Shown here: one piece after another, positions 11,101 through 21,263 of the stretch
Numbering within the stretch: the stretch's first letter is position 1
How the letters are laid out: the number at the start of each line of letters is the position of its first letter
From: Acinetobacter apis
GTDB lineage: Bacteria > Pseudomonadota > Gammaproteobacteria > Pseudomonadales > Moraxellaceae
NCBI RefSeq assembly: GCF_900197575.1
Contig: NZ_FZLN01000003.1
Location: forward strand, 1-64,000
Length of the DNA: 64,000 bases
Reading direction: 5' to 3'
Notes under the pieces: model-generated
What the model saw: the letters and a program-made list of their open reading frames with translations, nothing else
What the model was told of the DNA's origin: nothing
Database searches by the model: none
Translations under genes and position numbers: made by a program

Positions 11101-12377
11101 AGCATCCTAAAGGACATTTAGTATCTGTATCGCGTTCAGGTGAAATCGGTATTGCGGATGAGCTTGGTCGTGAGAGAGAACGTTATAAACTACCTTACGG
11201 TGCAAGCATCTTATTAAAAGATGGCGAAGCTGTAGAAGGCGGCGGTATTGTTGCAACATGGGATCCGCATACGCATCCACTTGTAACAGAGTTTGCTGGT
11301 AAAGCACGTTTCTCACAAATTGTTGATGGTTCAACAGCGACATCAAAAACTGATGATACAACAGGCATGACCACGGTTGAAATTCTTCCTGTGACAGCAC
11401 GTCCTGCATCAGGTAAAGATTTACGTCCTGCAATTGCACTTGATACAGCAGAAGGTGAGCAGTTCTACTTCTTACCACAAAACACGATTGTGACCGTCCG
11501 TGATGGCGAAACTATTGGTGTGGGTGATGTTATTGGTCGTGTACCACAAGAATCATCACGTACACGTGATATTACCGGTGGTCTACCGCGTGTTGCTGAC
11601 TTGTTTGAAGCACGTAAACCAAAAGAGCATGCGATCTTGGCTGAAATCACAGGTGTTGTGAGCTTCGGTAAAGAAACTAAAGGTAAATATCGTTTAGTGA
11701 TCACGCCAGATGACGGCAGTGAAATCTACGAAGAATTGATTCCTAAATGGCGTCAAATCAACGTCTTTGAAGGCGAGAGTGTGAACCGTGGTGAGACCAT
11801 TTCTGATGGCCCACAAAACCCACATGACATCTTACGCTTAAAAGGCGAAGTGGCATTAACCAACTACATCGTGAACGAAGTACAAGACGTATACCGTTTA
11901 CAAGGTGTAAAAATCAATGATAAGCATATTGAAGTGATTGTACGTCAAATGCTTCGTAAAGTGGATGTTGTTGATGGTGGTGATACCAGCTTCATCAAAG
12001 GCGAACAAGTGGATTACATCCGTGTCGTTCAAGAGAACCAAGCTGCGCTTGCGCAAGATAAGTTCCCTGCTAAGTTTGATCGTCAATTGATGGGTATTAC
12101 GAAAGCATCGTTATCGACAGATTCATTTATCTCAGCTGCATCGTTCCAAGAGACAACACGTGTCTTAACCGAAGCTGCAGTGACAGGTAAAGAAGATGAT
12201 TTACGTGGTCTTAAAGAAAACGTGGTTGTTGGTCGCTTGATTCCAGCAGGTACAGGTTTGGCTTACCACTTAGAACGTCGTCGTCAAAAAGCAGATGCTG
12301 CAGAGTTTGAGTTACAAAATGACTTTAGCGATGTAGATCAGGCATTCAGCCAAGCTTTAAACGAAGAACAGTTCTAA
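8187..12377 (+). CDS. rpoC: DNA-directed RNA polymerase subunit beta-prime
   Basis: A 1396-residue beta-prime subunit. The N-terminal zinc ribbon has four cysteines (CLCGKY.. and ICEKCG); the catalytic NADFDGDQM, which holds Mg2+, is at about 463; the second zinc site is at [15 protein letters not shown] place the start at a TTG (8187) because the family begins MKDLL and a GGAGAAAAG ribosome binding site lies just upstream; an in-frame GTG at 8151 would add 12 residues unlike any homologue. Two terminators follow. Confidence 0.98.
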   Translation: MKDLLDIMRKKTESDGHTPIEFDRIRIGLASPEMIKSWSHGEVKKPETINYRTFKPERDGLFCAKIFGPVKDYECLCGKYKRMKYKGVICEKCGVEVTTAKVRRERMGHIDLASPTAHIWFLKSLPSRIGLLLDMTLRDIERVLYFESYIVTDPGLTTLEKYQLLNDEEYYTALEEHGDEFTAKMGAEAVQDLLKDIDLEAEIARLREEIPQTTSETKLKKASKRLKLMEAFSESNNKPEWMVMNVLPVLPPDLRPLVPLEGGRFATSDLNDLYRRVINRNNRLKRLLELSAPDIIVRNEKRMLQESVDALLDNGRRGRAITGSNKRPLKSLADMIKGKQGRFRQNLLGKRVDYSGRSVITVGPTLRLHQCGLPKKMALELFKPFIFAKLQASGQATTIKAAKKMVERETPEVWDVLANVIRQHPVMLNRAPTLHRLGLQAFEPVLIEGKAIRLHPLVCAAFNADFDGDQMAVHVPLTIEAQLEARALMMSTNNILSPANGEPIIVPSQDVVLGLYYITRDAVNAKGEGMVFADTHEVNRALATNQVAMHARVKVRVHQTIIDENGNRDKQTIIVDTTPGRCLLWEVVPAGLSFDMINLEMTKKNISKLINTCYRKLGLKDSVIFADQLMYLGFRQATRSGVSVGMEDMVIPPTKQAIIDKAEAEVREIEDQFEQGFVTAGERYNKVVDIWARTNDQVAKAMMDNLSSTLVKNKQGEDEKQKSFNSIYMMSDSGARGSAAQIRQLAGMRGLMAKPDGSIIETPIKANFREGLTVLQYFISTHGARKGLADTALKTANSGYLTRRLVDVAQDLVITEPDCGTTSGLVMTPFIQGGDVIEALRDRVLGRVTAEDVKRASDDEVVLAKGTLIDEKIAAYLEEAGVDEVKVRSVVSCQSTFGVCAACYGRDLARGHMVNPGESVGVMAAQSIGEPGTQLTMRTFHVGGAASRTSAANSVQVRNKGTVRFHNVKTVQHPKGHLVSVSRSGEIGIADELGRERERYKLPYGASILLKDGEAVEGGGIVATWDPHTHPLVTEFAGKARFSQIVDGSTATSKTDDTTGMTTVEILPVTARPASGKDLRPAIALDTAEGEQFYFLPQNTIVTVRDGETIGVGDVIGRVPQESSRTRDITGGLPRVADLFEARKPKEHAILAEITGVVSFGKETKGKYRLVITPDDGSEIYEELIPKWRQINVFEGESVNRGETISDGPQNPHDILRLKGEVALTNYIVNEVQDVYRLQGVKINDKHIEVIVRQMLRKVDVVDGGDTSFIKGEQVDYIRVVQENQAALAQDKFPAKFDRQLMGITKASLSTDSFISAASFQETTRVLTEAAVTGKEDDLRGLKENVVVGRLIPAGTGLAYHLERRRQKADAAEFELQNDFSDVDQAFSQALNEEQF

Positions 12378-12390
12378 TCAATTTCAATTA

Positions 12391-12415
12391 AAAAAGCACC
12401 TTCGGGTGCTTTTTT
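12391..12415 (+). terminator. Rho-independent terminator after rpoC
   Basis: AAAAAGCACC-TTCG-GGTGCTTTTT, a perfect 10-bp stem with a stable TTCG tetraloop and a T-tract, 14 bp after the rpoC stop. Confidence 0.95.
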
Positions 12416-12443
12416 ATTATGGTAAAGCCATAAATTTTGAATT

Positions 12444-12471
12444 AAAAAAGCGCATTGAAATGCGCTTTTTT
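12444..12471 (-). terminator. Terminator between rpoC and the ProY-like permease
   Basis: A symmetric hairpin AAAAAAGCGCAT-TGAA-ATGCGCTTTTTT with T-tracts in both directions. It lies 12 bp past the stop of the minus-strand permease gene and probably serves it, while also backing up the rpoC terminator. Confidence 0.85.
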
Positions 12472-12482
12472 AGTATTTGCTG

Positions 12483-13853
12483 TTAGCTGTTTTTAATTTT
12501 GTTTTTCACATAAAGTTGGTACATGACAAATAATAATGCAAGCCAAGCTAGGCCAACATAAAGTGCAGGACGTGTAGCAGGAAAATAACCAATCAGACCA
12601 ATCACAAACAGCATAAATAGCGTTGCGATTATAGGGGCAACAGGCCAAGCAATCATTGGAAAACTGAGTGCTTTGATTTCATCAGTTGTTAATTTTTTTC
12701 GCATTCCAAAATGTGCAAGTAAAATCATGAGCCAAACATAGACTGTGGCAAAAGTTGCAATAGAGGCAATAATTTCAAAAACATTTTCAGGAATGAGATA
12801 GTTTAGGATGACACCTGACAACAAAATAATGACCATTGCAACCACTGTAAGCCATGGTACGCCATGTTTTGATGTTTTACTGAAACTCTGTGGTGCTTGA
12901 CCTTTTTGTGCCATGCCATACATCATTCTACCAGCCCCAAATACATCACTGTTAATGGCAGAGATAGCTGCGGTAATCACAACAATATTGAGTACAGCTG
13001 CTGCAGATTTTAAACCCAGTCCTTCAAAAATCTGCACAAAAGGACTGCCTTGACTACCGATTTGATTCCAAGGGAAAATAGACATCAAAATAAAAATAGT
13101 CAGCACATAAAACAAAATAATACGGATTGGAACAGCATTAATCGCTTGTGGGATCGATTTTTTTGGATTTTCAGTTTCTCCTGCCGTGACCCCAATAACC
13201 TCAATGCCACCAAAAGCGAAAACAACGACAGAAAAACAGGCAATAAAACCGATAAACCCATTTGGCATAAAGCCGCCATGTTGCCAAAGGTTAGCAATTC
13301 CAGGTGTGAAATCACTGTTTGGCATATGAAAGCCATATAGCATAATGGCAAAACCACCAAAAATCATAGCTACAATTGCAGAGATTTTGATAATTGAAAA
13401 CCAGAACTCAAGCTCACCAAAAACTTTGACATGAATCAGATTGATAGCGCCTAAAAAGAAAATGAGCGATAAAATCCAAATCCAGCGTGGTACATCGGGA
13501 AACCAAAAACCCATATAAATACCGAATGCAGTCACATCAGCTAAAGCAACAATCACCATTTCAAAGACATACGTCCAACCTGTGGTGAATCCTGCAAATG
13601 GACCAATATAGTCAGATGCATAACGACTAAAAGAGTCCGATACAGGGTGATGGACTGCCATTTCACCAAGTGCACGCATAACAATATAAATTGCAATCCC
13701 TGAAATGATATAAGCCAACAATACAGAAGGCCCTGCAAGTTTAATTGCTGAAGCAGAACCATAAAATAGTCCTGTGCCAATGGCAGATCCCAAAGCAAGA
13801 AAACGTATGTGTCGTGTGTTTAATCCACGTTTTAAAGATGACGTTTGTGACAT
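12483..13853 (-). CDS. proY: Proline-type amino acid permease (ProY family)
   Basis: A 456-residue inner-membrane transporter of the amino acid-polyamine-cation superfamily with about 12 hydrophobic segments. It starts [20 protein letters not shown] and carries the family signature [12 protein letters not shown]; its similarity to E. coli ProY runs along the whole length (SRYA near residue 76, [11 protein letters not shown] near 105, [13 protein letters not shown] near 290). It probably imports proline or a related amino acid by proton symport; the exact substrate is inferred. The start at 13853 follows a GGAG site; an upstream in-frame ATG lacks one. Confidence 0.85.
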   Translation of the reverse strand: MSQTSSLKRGLNTRHIRFLALGSAIGTGLFYGSASAIKLAGPSVLLAYIISGIAIYIVMRALGEMAVHHPVSDSFSRYASDYIGPFAGFTTGWTYVFEMVIVALADVTAFGIYMGFWFPDVPRWIWILSLIFFLGAINLIHVKVFGELEFWFSIIKISAIVAMIFGGFAIMLYGFHMPNSDFTPGIANLWQHGGFMPNGFIGFIACFSVVVFAFGGIEVIGVTAGETENPKKSIPQAINAVPIRIILFYVLTIFILMSIFPWNQIGSQGSPFVQIFEGLGLKSAAAVLNIVVITAAISAINSDVFGAGRMMYGMAQKGQAPQSFSKTSKHGVPWLTVVAMVIILLSGVILNYLIPENVFEIIASIATFATVYVWLMILLAHFGMRKKLTTDEIKALSFPMIAWPVAPIIATLFMLFVIGLIGYFPATRPALYVGLAWLALLFVMYQLYVKNKIKNS

Positions 13854-14054
13854 GATATACTCCAACTCGTGGCGCATATTGTATAGAAGACAGTATTTGA
13901 GTCTAGAGTAGATTAAAAAACAATTGATCATCTTGTTATAGCGATTAAATATTACTATGTTGCAATTGCTTCACTTTTAAATAATCAATTAAATGATTTA
14001 AAAATAGTTTTGAGTTTTAATCTATTGTTATTTATCAGTATCGTATTAATCATA

Positions 14055-14151
14055 TTAAAATAGTCAGGTATTATTTTATGATTATTATTTAATATGATTA
14101 ATATCTATTTTAGATAATTTAAACCGACTAAAACAGTCAAGTATTATATTA
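14055..14151. repeat. Pair of 23-bp imperfect direct repeats
   Basis: TAAAATAGTCAGGTATTATTTTA at 14055-14077 (first 20 shown matches) recurs at 14129-14151 with three differences. The shared core is AGTCA(G/A)GTATTAT. The copies are 74 bp apart, about seven helical turns. They could be binding sites for a regulator or chance similarity in AT-rich DNA. Confidence 0.35.
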
Positions 14152-14229
14152 ATATTTTCTTATTAGGAATATAAAATTTTAATTATATTTATTATTATCA
14201 ATTACTTATATGGTTGTACTAAAATAGAG

Positions 14230-14258
14230 TTGCATTTTAATATATATATGCATAATAT
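14230..14258 (+). promoter_or_regulatory. Candidate promoter of an orphan transcript
   Basis: TTGCAT (14230-14235), a 17-bp spacer and TAATAT (14253-14258). No gene follows directly, but an intrinsic terminator lies 100 bp downstream, so it may drive a small RNA. Confidence 0.45.
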
Positions 14259-14264
14259 TATTTT

Positions 14265-14388
14265 GAGGTTGAAAATAAATCGCCTTTAAATCATGTTATT
14301 TATGTTGGTTTTGATTTAAATAATAATCATAATAACTGTTTTAATTTTATTAGCGGCTCTCATTCTAAACAAATGAGAGTATTTTTTT
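14265..14388 (+). ncRNA. Candidate small RNA of about 125 nt
   Basis: The stretch lies between a promoter-like sequence and a good intrinsic terminator (CTCTCATT, 14357-14364, paired with AATGAGAG, 14372-14379, then seven T). No gene upstream on this strand could use that terminator: the nearest one is the minus-strand permease. An 8-codon ORF (14293-14319, MLFMLVLI) is present but has no ribosome binding site. It could be a regulatory RNA or a relic of a lost gene. Confidence 0.35.
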
Positions 14389-14915
14389 GTTTTTATAAAA
14401 TTATCTTCTACTTATCTAAAATGTTGCTTAATGATTTGGATAGAAATTAGGAGAAAGTAAAACTTAAGCTCTAATTTAATGTTTTTATTTCAATAGATTA
14501 AAGACAATTATTTAGCTGTTTATATTTTGAACGGATTTTAGTGCTGCCAAATCGTAAAATCTCATATGCTTTCTTTATCTTGTTTAACTTCTCTTTTAAA
14601 GTAAAAATTTTTCTAAATTAAATGAAAGCTTGTTTTGCTGAAAATTTAAAGATTGAAGGTGTAATCTACACTATTTAAAGCAAAGCAATTTAGACTAACT
14701 GAAAATAACATCAATGTTTATATGGATATGCTAAAGCATATCTAATGGTCTGTGTTTGCTATCAAAATTAGACATCGTCTACAAATGGGCTCATTGATCT
14801 GGTTCTGGCATTAAAACGTTCTTACTTTGGTTTGTTCTAATTTTTATAATTCACTATATGCTATTTCGTGCAATATCTATATAATATGTATTTTAATTAA
14901 CTAAATTTACTTATT

Positions 14916-17702
14916 ATGGTTAATATTTATAATTTATTAGAAAAAATGGGGTTTGGTTATCAAAAAAGAGCAATACATGCTCAATTTTCAGATCCAATTC
15001 TAAATCCACAACTTTTTATCCAACGAATTGATGGCAATCATGAAATTAATAAGGGCGTGAGTTGTGAGCTTATTTGTTTGTCAGCCAATCCTGCAATTGC
15101 ATTGAAAGACTTTATCGGGTGCCAAGTCGCAGTCGACCAAATTACAGATTTGGGTCAATTATTTAGAATAACAGGGATAGTTATAGAAGCCTCACAAGGA
15201 CAGCACGATGGTTCATTAAGTGTTTACAAACTTAAAGTTCAAGATGCAACCTCGCTTTGGCATAAGCGCCGTAATAGTCGGGTATTTATGAATAAATCTG
15301 TGTTAGATATCACACAGATCCTCTTTAAAGAGTGGCAAGACAAGAGCCCATTATTTGCAGCAAGCTTAATCCTTGATCTGAATGGCTTGAGTAAAACATA
15401 TGATGTACGACCATTTACTATGCAAACATCTGCAGAAACAGAATATGAGTTTCTGACACGGCTATGGCGTAGTGAAGGAATTAATTGGCTTATTGATGAA
15501 AGTCAAAGCTTTGTTTTGCATAATAAAGACCAAATCCAAGCACAGAAGTTACGCTTAATTGATGAAAACGCTCAGTTTAAAGCATTAGATCGTCAACTGA
15601 TTCGTTTTCATCGCAGTGATGCCACAGAAAGATTAGATACCATCACCAGTTTTACTGCATGTCGTCAGCTTCAATCAAGTGCAGTACATGTGCAAAGATG
15701 GCAACCCCAATATTTAGAACAAGAAGATGGTGCGGGTTCAGTTCTCTCTTTTGATCAGCAGAGTGGTCAATATGATAGTGAGATACTAAGCTTAGAAGAT
15801 GCTTGGCATATTAGCCCAGCATGGGTTGGGGATTTAAATCAAGAAGATGGCACAACGCCGTCAAGTCACCAACAAGTTGAAATGTTAAATCGTCATCTAT
15901 CTGATCAAAACAGCTTAAAGTCAAAATACTTTACAGCACATAGTACAGTACGTGATGCTCAAGTTGGCTATTGGTTTAAGTTAAAGGGTCATCCTGAAAT
16001 AGACTTACACACAGGTTCAGATCAAGATTTTCTCATTTTAAGTAAACACTTTTATAACCAAAATAATTTACCGAAAGATATTCAAAAACAGGCAGAAGAG
16101 TTATTCACATCAAGTCGTTGGCATCATAAAAATATTCAAGAAGATGAGCAGCGTCAAGGTAATACTCTAACTCTGGTCAGACGCAATATTACAATAGTTC
16201 CAGAATACTATCCTGAGCAGCATAAACCGATCGTCCATGTTCAACGTGCGCAAGTGGTGGGTGTTGAAGGGGAAGAAATTCATGTTGATCAGTGGGGACG
16301 AATCAAAGTTCGTTTCTTATTTAGTCGCGAAGAAGATAATCATCATGACGGTGGTGCAGGAAGTAACTTGAGTGATACTGATTCTGCATGGGTCGATGTG
16401 CTCACTCCTTGGGCAGGCGAAGGATATGGAGCAAGATTCTTACCACGTGTAGGTGAAATGGTTGTAATTGACTTTTTTGATGGCAATGTTGACCGTCCAT
16501 TTGTTACAGGCCGTTTGCATGAGGCAGAACGTCACCCGACACAATTTGATCAGATAGGGCAACTCCCTGAAACTAAAAGCTTAAGTGGGATACGTTCACA
16601 AGAGATCAAAGGGTCAGGTTATAACCAACTTCGTTTCGATGATACTAACGGACAAATTAGTGCGCAATTGCAAAGTAGTTATGGTTCAAGTCAACTTAAT
16701 CTTGGAAAACTCAGTCAACCAAAACAAGAATCTGAAAGTAAAGATCGCGGTGAGGGTTTTGAGCTCAGAACAGATCAATGGGGCGCTGTACGAGCGGGTG
16801 AAGGTCTTTTAATTTCTACCTATAAACAACTTGACACCGATGACCATCTTGATGCTCAAGTAGCTCGGCAACAATTTCAGCAAAATAAAGAAAGTAGTGA
16901 AGCACTAAGTGAAGTCGCCAAAAAACAACAAACTGATGAGATTGAAACGATTGATCAGTTAAAAGCATTTGCAGAACAGATTGAAAAAGATATTGCAAAA
17001 TTTAATAAGGCATTATTGGTACTTAGTTCCCCCGATGGTATTGGACTAAGTACAGCACAGGATATCCATTTATCTGCAAGTGCCAAAATTAGTCAAATTG
17101 CTGGTGATAGCATCAACATGAGCACGCAAAATAATTTAATTGCTCAAGCACAAAACAAAATAAGTGTGTTTGCAGCTACAAAAGGTATTAGTGCAAAAGC
17201 TGCAAAAGGCAAAATTGATATTCATGCACAAGATGACATGATTGAGCTTATTGCACGAAAAATGCTTAAGATAATTTCAACTGAAGATATTTTGGAAATG
17301 ATTAGTCCAAAAGGAATATCTTTAAAATCAGGCGGTTCAGAAGTCCTCATTTCTCCAGATGGTATCACGCTTAAAACATCACAAGGTATTTCTTACTACG
17401 CAACACAGCATCAGTTTAAACAGGGAGAGAAAATAACGTATGAACTTCCTCAATTACCAAATACACCACAGTACAGTAATCGAATAGATTTATACCATTT
17501 ATTTTGGCAGTCCGACTTTAAAAAACTCAAATATCAAGCATTGATTCCTGAAACTGGACATCATTTAGCAGGCTCTATTGATGAACATGGGCGCACAGGA
17601 AAAATTACTACAGGAAGCTCTTCAAAAGTAAAAGTACTTGTTGGAACTGATGATGATTGGGGTATTCATGTTGAAGGTAAAGATAAAGAAGATTTTATGT
17701 AA
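14916..17702 (+). CDS. vgrG: Type VI secretion system spike protein VgrG
   Basis: A 928-residue VgrG. It forms the trimeric tip of the T6SS tube and carries effectors. The N-terminal part (about 1-430) resembles the phage gp27/gpD-like hub. The gp5-type OB fold follows (about 440-550), with VDQWGRIKVRF, SAWVDVLTPWAGEGYG and FDGNVDRPFVTGRL. The DUF2345-type needle repeats lie at about 680-830, after a coiled stretch, and a C-terminal extension of about 90 residues may hold the cargo. No other T6SS structural gene is present, so this is an orphan cassette. It starts after an AT-rich gap. Confidence 0.92.
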   Translation: MVNIYNLLEKMGFGYQKRAIHAQFSDPILNPQLFIQRIDGNHEINKGVSCELICLSANPAIALKDFIGCQVAVDQITDLGQLFRITGIVIEASQGQHDGSLSVYKLKVQDATSLWHKRRNSRVFMNKSVLDITQILFKEWQDKSPLFAASLILDLNGLSKTYDVRPFTMQTSAETEYEFLTRLWRSEGINWLIDESQSFVLHNKDQIQAQKLRLIDENAQFKALDRQLIRFHRSDATERLDTITSFTACRQLQSSAVHVQRWQPQYLEQEDGAGSVLSFDQQSGQYDSEILSLEDAWHISPAWVGDLNQEDGTTPSSHQQVEMLNRHLSDQNSLKSKYFTAHSTVRDAQVGYWFKLKGHPEIDLHTGSDQDFLILSKHFYNQNNLPKDIQKQAEELFTSSRWHHKNIQEDEQRQGNTLTLVRRNITIVPEYYPEQHKPIVHVQRAQVVGVEGEEIHVDQWGRIKVRFLFSREEDNHHDGGAGSNLSDTDSAWVDVLTPWAGEGYGARFLPRVGEMVVIDFFDGNVDRPFVTGRLHEAERHPTQFDQIGQLPETKSLSGIRSQEIKGSGYNQLRFDDTNGQISAQLQSSYGSSQLNLGKLSQPKQESESKDRGEGFELRTDQWGAVRAGEGLLISTYKQLDTDDHLDAQVARQQFQQNKESSEALSEVAKKQQTDEIETIDQLKAFAEQIEKDIAKFNKALLVLSSPDGIGLSTAQDIHLSASAKISQIAGDSINMSTQNNLIAQAQNKISVFAATKGISAKAAKGKIDIHAQDDMIELIARKMLKIISTEDILEMISPKGISLKSGGSEVLISPDGITLKTSQGISYYATQHQFKQGEKITYELPQLPNTPQYSNRIDLYHLFWQSDFKKLKYQALIPETGHHLAGSIDEHGRTGKITTGSSSKVKVLVGTDDDWGIHVEGKDKEDFM

Positions 17703-17747
17703 TAACTCCATGTTTAGTTAAAAGATTCGAAATTTTGAGTAAAAGAA

Positions 17748-20087
17748 ATGAATAAAGAAAAATCAGTAATATGTATGAAGGTTTTAGATTTATTTGGTCA
17801 TCCTATTCATGGAGCTGTATATGAAGTCAAAGACCAAAAAACAGGTAAAGTAGTTGCAACAGGTGGTACAACAACAAAAGGAGATATTGTTCCAATTAGC
17901 CGCGATAAAGGAACGATTCTAGATATTTATATTCGTAATATGTTTACCATGCAGTTTAAAAAGTTAGGTAGCATTACATTAGATAAGGATCGTATGGTAG
18001 CAATAATACGTAGCCCTAAAGTAATGATTGACGCGCTTACTATGCTATATGAAGGTGTAACTCAGACGTATAAAAGAAAAACGCATAAAGTAAAAACAGG
18101 TGACACTTTAGGAAAAATTGCTAAAGAAAATCATGTCACGGTTCGTGCTTTAGCCCAACTGAATCATCTAAAAGATGAAAATAAATTGAGTGTTGGTCAG
18201 GTGATAAAACTACCTGTAGAAATACCTGCAAAAGGAAATAATCACTATGAAGAAAAGCCTAAAACAGGAGAAAAATTAAAACTAGAAAATAAGCCACAAG
18301 CATTTACAAAAGCTGATAAATCTTTATTAAAAATGCCACCACCACAGCCAATTTCAACTACAGAGGCGAAGAAAAAAGCGGAAGAATGGCAAAATCAAAA
18401 AATTAAGCAAGAAAATCAAGTTAATAGAATACCTATAGAAACTATGCCTAACCGAAGTGAAGCTACAGGTACACCTAAAACAGATGTAGCGCCCCCTTGC
18501 CAAATACAACCACAATGTATTGTAAGTGGCAATGGAGAACTTATTCGCGAAATTAATATCCGCTTAGCTGGATTTGGTGGAGCATTACCGACAGATCAAT
18601 TTACAGATTTAACAGCCAGTTGTATTAAGCAATTTCAGCGTGATTATATGGGTGTGGCTGAAACAGGTAAGATTTGTGGTTCTTTATTGGTGGCTTTAGA
18701 CAAATTTAGCATGGATTTTAATGAAGATATTTTTATGCTACCTAAACATAAAGTTAAATGTCCTTGTAAAAAATGCGAGGGGTATGGTAGCAATAAGAAA
18801 GGACAATACTCAGTAACTGTCAAAAATATGACCAAAATAGTAAATGGAGTAGAGTTTCCAGGTATTCATCGTTCTTTAATTTGGGCTTATAAGGCAATTA
18901 ACTTTTATTTTAAAAAGCTTGAAAATCCTGAAGGATATTATGTACATCATATCGAATCAGGATATCGGTGTATTGAAAATAATATTAAGCACCATAGAAC
19001 ATCTTCAAATCATATGGGATGTGCGATAGATTTTCATGTGTATAACAAAGCTGGACAAAAAATTGTTGGTATAGAACTTGAAGAGGTTATTAGAAAGAAG
19101 TGGTTAATGAAAAATCAAAAAGCTTGGTTTGGTTGGATGAAAAATAAATTTGGTTTAGAGCGTAATATCGATGGTTCAGATTCTTGGATTCATATGGATG
19201 TTAGAGAGTATGATAGCGAATATAAATTAAATAAGCTTTTTGCTAAAAATCTAGAAGAATTAAATGGGCAGAATTTAGTAGAATTAGCTAAAGAGAAAGG
19301 ATTAAATAATTTAATTCAATGCAGTGGTTTTGGGTTTCAAAAAATCACACAGAAACATAAATCTGATAACGCTATTTTAATTAATGCTACGCAATTAATT
19401 AAATTGTTTCCTGATGCTAATCAATCAGATATAAATATTGTGGTAAATGAAGTAAATGATAAAATAAAAGAATTTAAGTTAGATACCCACATACGTCAGC
19501 GTCACTTTTTTGCACAAATCAAAGGTGAGGTTGGCAGTGATTTAAAAGGAAAGGTAGAAAATTGGACATATTCTCCAACTGCACTAAAAGGATTTAGTAA
19601 ATATTACAGAACTCATCCTGATGAAGCAGAGAAAGATGGTTATTTAGAGCATCCTACTTGGAGAAAAACTAAAAAAGGCCCACGTTTTTCTCGACAAGCA
19701 AATGTAGAAGCAATTAGTGCAAAGCATTTTCAAAAAAAGAATGGAAATCGAAAAGAGTTCCCAACTGATGGCTATAAGTTACGGGGAAGAGGACTTATTC
19801 AATTAACAGGCTATGATAATTACAGTAGTTTTCAGAAAGCATATACAAATTATTGGAAAGATATTCCCCCAGATTTTGTGGAGTATCCTGATGAAATAAA
19901 TAAAGTACAGTATGCAATTCGAAGTGCAATGTGGTTTTGGTCTGTTGGTAGGAGAGTTTTTGAAAAAGCTGATGCAAATCATGGGTATAGTGATGTTGTA
20001 GCAGTAACATTAAGAGTGAATGGTGGGAATACTGGATTATTACATAGACAAAATGCATATAAAGAAGCCGAGGAAATTTTTAAATGA
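17748..20087 (+). CDS. Multidomain peptidoglycan hydrolase, probable T6SS effector
   Basis: A 779-residue protein encoded 45 bp after vgrG. In order: an N-terminal beta-rich region (1-105) perhaps for VgrG docking; a LysM domain (111-156); a low-complexity linker; a peptidoglycan-binding fold (263-318, with KQFQRDYMGVAETGKI); a CPCKKC motif (338-343); an M15-type zinc peptidase with SSNHMGCAIDFH giving ligands H422 and D428 and WIHMDV giving H482; and a GH19-like glycosidase (about 580-779) with FFAQIKGEVGS (E594 likely catalytic) and GRGLIQLTGYDNY. No Sec signal is seen, as expected for T6SS delivery. Codon use is AT-rich compared with nearby genes. It would attack wall peptides and glycan in the target periplasm. 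Confidence 0.82.
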   Translation: MNKEKSVICMKVLDLFGHPIHGAVYEVKDQKTGKVVATGGTTTKGDIVPISRDKGTILDIYIRNMFTMQFKKLGSITLDKDRMVAIIRSPKVMIDALTMLYEGVTQTYKRKTHKVKTGDTLGKIAKENHVTVRALAQLNHLKDENKLSVGQVIKLPVEIPAKGNNHYEEKPKTGEKLKLENKPQAFTKADKSLLKMPPPQPISTTEAKKKAEEWQNQKIKQENQVNRIPIETMPNRSEATGTPKTDVAPPCQIQPQCIVSGNGELIREINIRLAGFGGALPTDQFTDLTASCIKQFQRDYMGVAETGKICGSLLVALDKFSMDFNEDIFMLPKHKVKCPCKKCEGYGSNKKGQYSVTVKNMTKIVNGVEFPGIHRSLIWAYKAINFYFKKLENPEGYYVHHIESGYRCIENNIKHHRTSSNHMGCAIDFHVYNKAGQKIVGIELEEVIRKKWLMKNQKAWFGWMKNKFGLERNIDGSDSWIHMDVREYDSEYKLNKLFAKNLEELNGQNLVELAKEKGLNNLIQCSGFGFQKITQKHKSDNAILINATQLIKLFPDANQSDINIVVNEVNDKIKEFKLDTHIRQRHFFAQIKGEVGSDLKGKVENWTYSPTALKGFSKYYRTHPDEAEKDGYLEHPTWRKTKKGPRFSRQANVEAISAKHFQKKNGNRKEFPTDGYKLRGRGLIQLTGYDNYSSFQKAYTNYWKDIPPDFVEYPDEINKVQYAIRSAMWFWSVGRRVFEKADANHGYSDVVAVTLRVNGGNTGLLHRQNAYKEAEEIFK

Positions 20088-21019
20088 AAAATGTAATAAA
20101 ATTATTTGTATTGAGCACTAGTTTTTTGTTTATGTATAGCGCATTAGCTAAAAATTTATGTTTTTCAAAAGAAACTGAGATTATGGCATGTCAGCTTAAT
20201 GAGTCAAAAAAAAGAAATATTTCTATTTGTTATAATAAAGAAAAAGATCAAGCATCTTATCGTATTGGTACCGATATTAATAACTTGGAAATGACTAAAG
20301 AGTTCACTAAAGGAGAGCCTTTACTAAGGTGGTTAGATAGTTCTAATAATACCATTTTTGGTTTTAAAAATAGCTCATATTTTTATAGAATAACTGTACC
20401 AGAAGAAAATCTTGGTGCTCAATCATTTTTAACAGTATTAGATAAAAATAAAAAAGAGTTGATGTTAAAAATATGTGTATCAAACTCATTTGGAGAAAAA
20501 AAGCAGAAGACACAATCAGTAATCGATGTTGATAACAAAACTGTTGAAAAAGATATTAATAACAGTATACCCTTTCCTATAATGTTTTACGAAAATAAAG
20601 GTGAGAAGTTAATCGCAGCCCAAAAGAGTAGAATAAGCTATGAAAAAATTAATTTCATAAATAAGAACCTTGAGTCGAAATGTATAGAGAATACCTCTTT
20701 AAATACCTGTAAAAAACAAACTGATATAAAAAAAATCGTCTATAACAGACAATTAGCTCTAGAGCTAGTTCCTCAGTTAATAAGTGCTAATGAGCATTAT
20801 GATAAATTTATTTTTATGAATCTTGATGGAGATTTATATGCTATTGCAAGCAACACTATAGATTTGGATAGTGGTAAAACAGTAAATTATTATGATTTTA
20901 TTAGGCTTCGTAATGACTTACATATAGTACAATTAGGAAATTGGTTTGAGGTAAAAGGTAAGATATTAAGATATAAAGATATTTATGATAATAAAATTAA
21001 AACTATTAAATTAAATTAA
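20084..21019 (+). CDS. Secreted protein of unknown family, probable periplasmic immunity protein
   Basis: A 311-residue protein with a clear Sec signal peptide (residues 1-22, KLFVLSTSFLFMYSALA then K). I do not recognise a family. The start codon overlaps the stop of the hydrolase gene (ATGA), so the two are translationally coupled. Toxin-immunity pairs of T6SS peptidoglycan hydrolases are usually arranged this way, with the immunity protein in the periplasm where the toxin acts. The function is inferred from position and export. Four or more cysteines could form disulphides. The gene is strongly AT-rich, like the effector. Confidence 0.6.
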   Translation: MKNVIKLFVLSTSFLFMYSALAKNLCFSKETEIMACQLNESKKRNISICYNKEKDQASYRIGTDINNLEMTKEFTKGEPLLRWLDSSNNTIFGFKNSSYFYRITVPEENLGAQSFLTVLDKNKKELMLKICVSNSFGEKKQKTQSVIDVDNKTVEKDINNSIPFPIMFYENKGEKLIAAQKSRISYEKINFINKNLESKCIENTSLNTCKKQTDIKKIVYNRQLALELVPQLISANEHYDKFIFMNLDGDLYAIASNTIDLDSGKTVNYYDFIRLRNDLHIVQLGNWFEVKGKILRYKDIYDNKIKTIKLN

Positions 21020-21217
21020 ATACAATTTGCTTTGAAGTATGAGATGAATATGAATTTATGTATCTACTTGATTGTATTTTAAGCAATATCATGCGGGTTC
21101 AAGTCAAAAATCTAAGGTTGAATGATTTTAGCTACTTTTTCTAGGTGTAGTTTTGATTAAGATATTGAAATTTTTTTGTAGACCCTGATAAAAGATGTTT
21201 GTAAAAACTGTAATTTA

Positions 21218-21247
21218 AAAGCCAATATGAGCGCTCATATTGGCTTT
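21218..21247 (+). terminator. Terminator of the T6SS cassette
   Basis: A perfect palindrome AAAGCCAATATGAGC / GCTCATATTGGCTTT with no separate loop, 200 bp after the immunity gene. The following T-tract is weak. The 200 bp before it show no gene. Confidence 0.6.
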
Positions 21248-21263
21248 GTTATGGGGGAATAGA

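Larger units (their letters stand above)
13854..14915. other. AT-rich intergenic region, about 1 kb
   Basis: No convincing protein gene in either strand. It holds the permease promoter side, a pair of 23-bp imperfect direct repeats (14055 and 14129), a possible short transcript unit with its own promoter and terminator (14230-14388), and the leader of vgrG. Base composition is much more AT-rich than the surrounding housekeeping genes, consistent with a boundary of acquired DNA. Confidence 0.6.
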
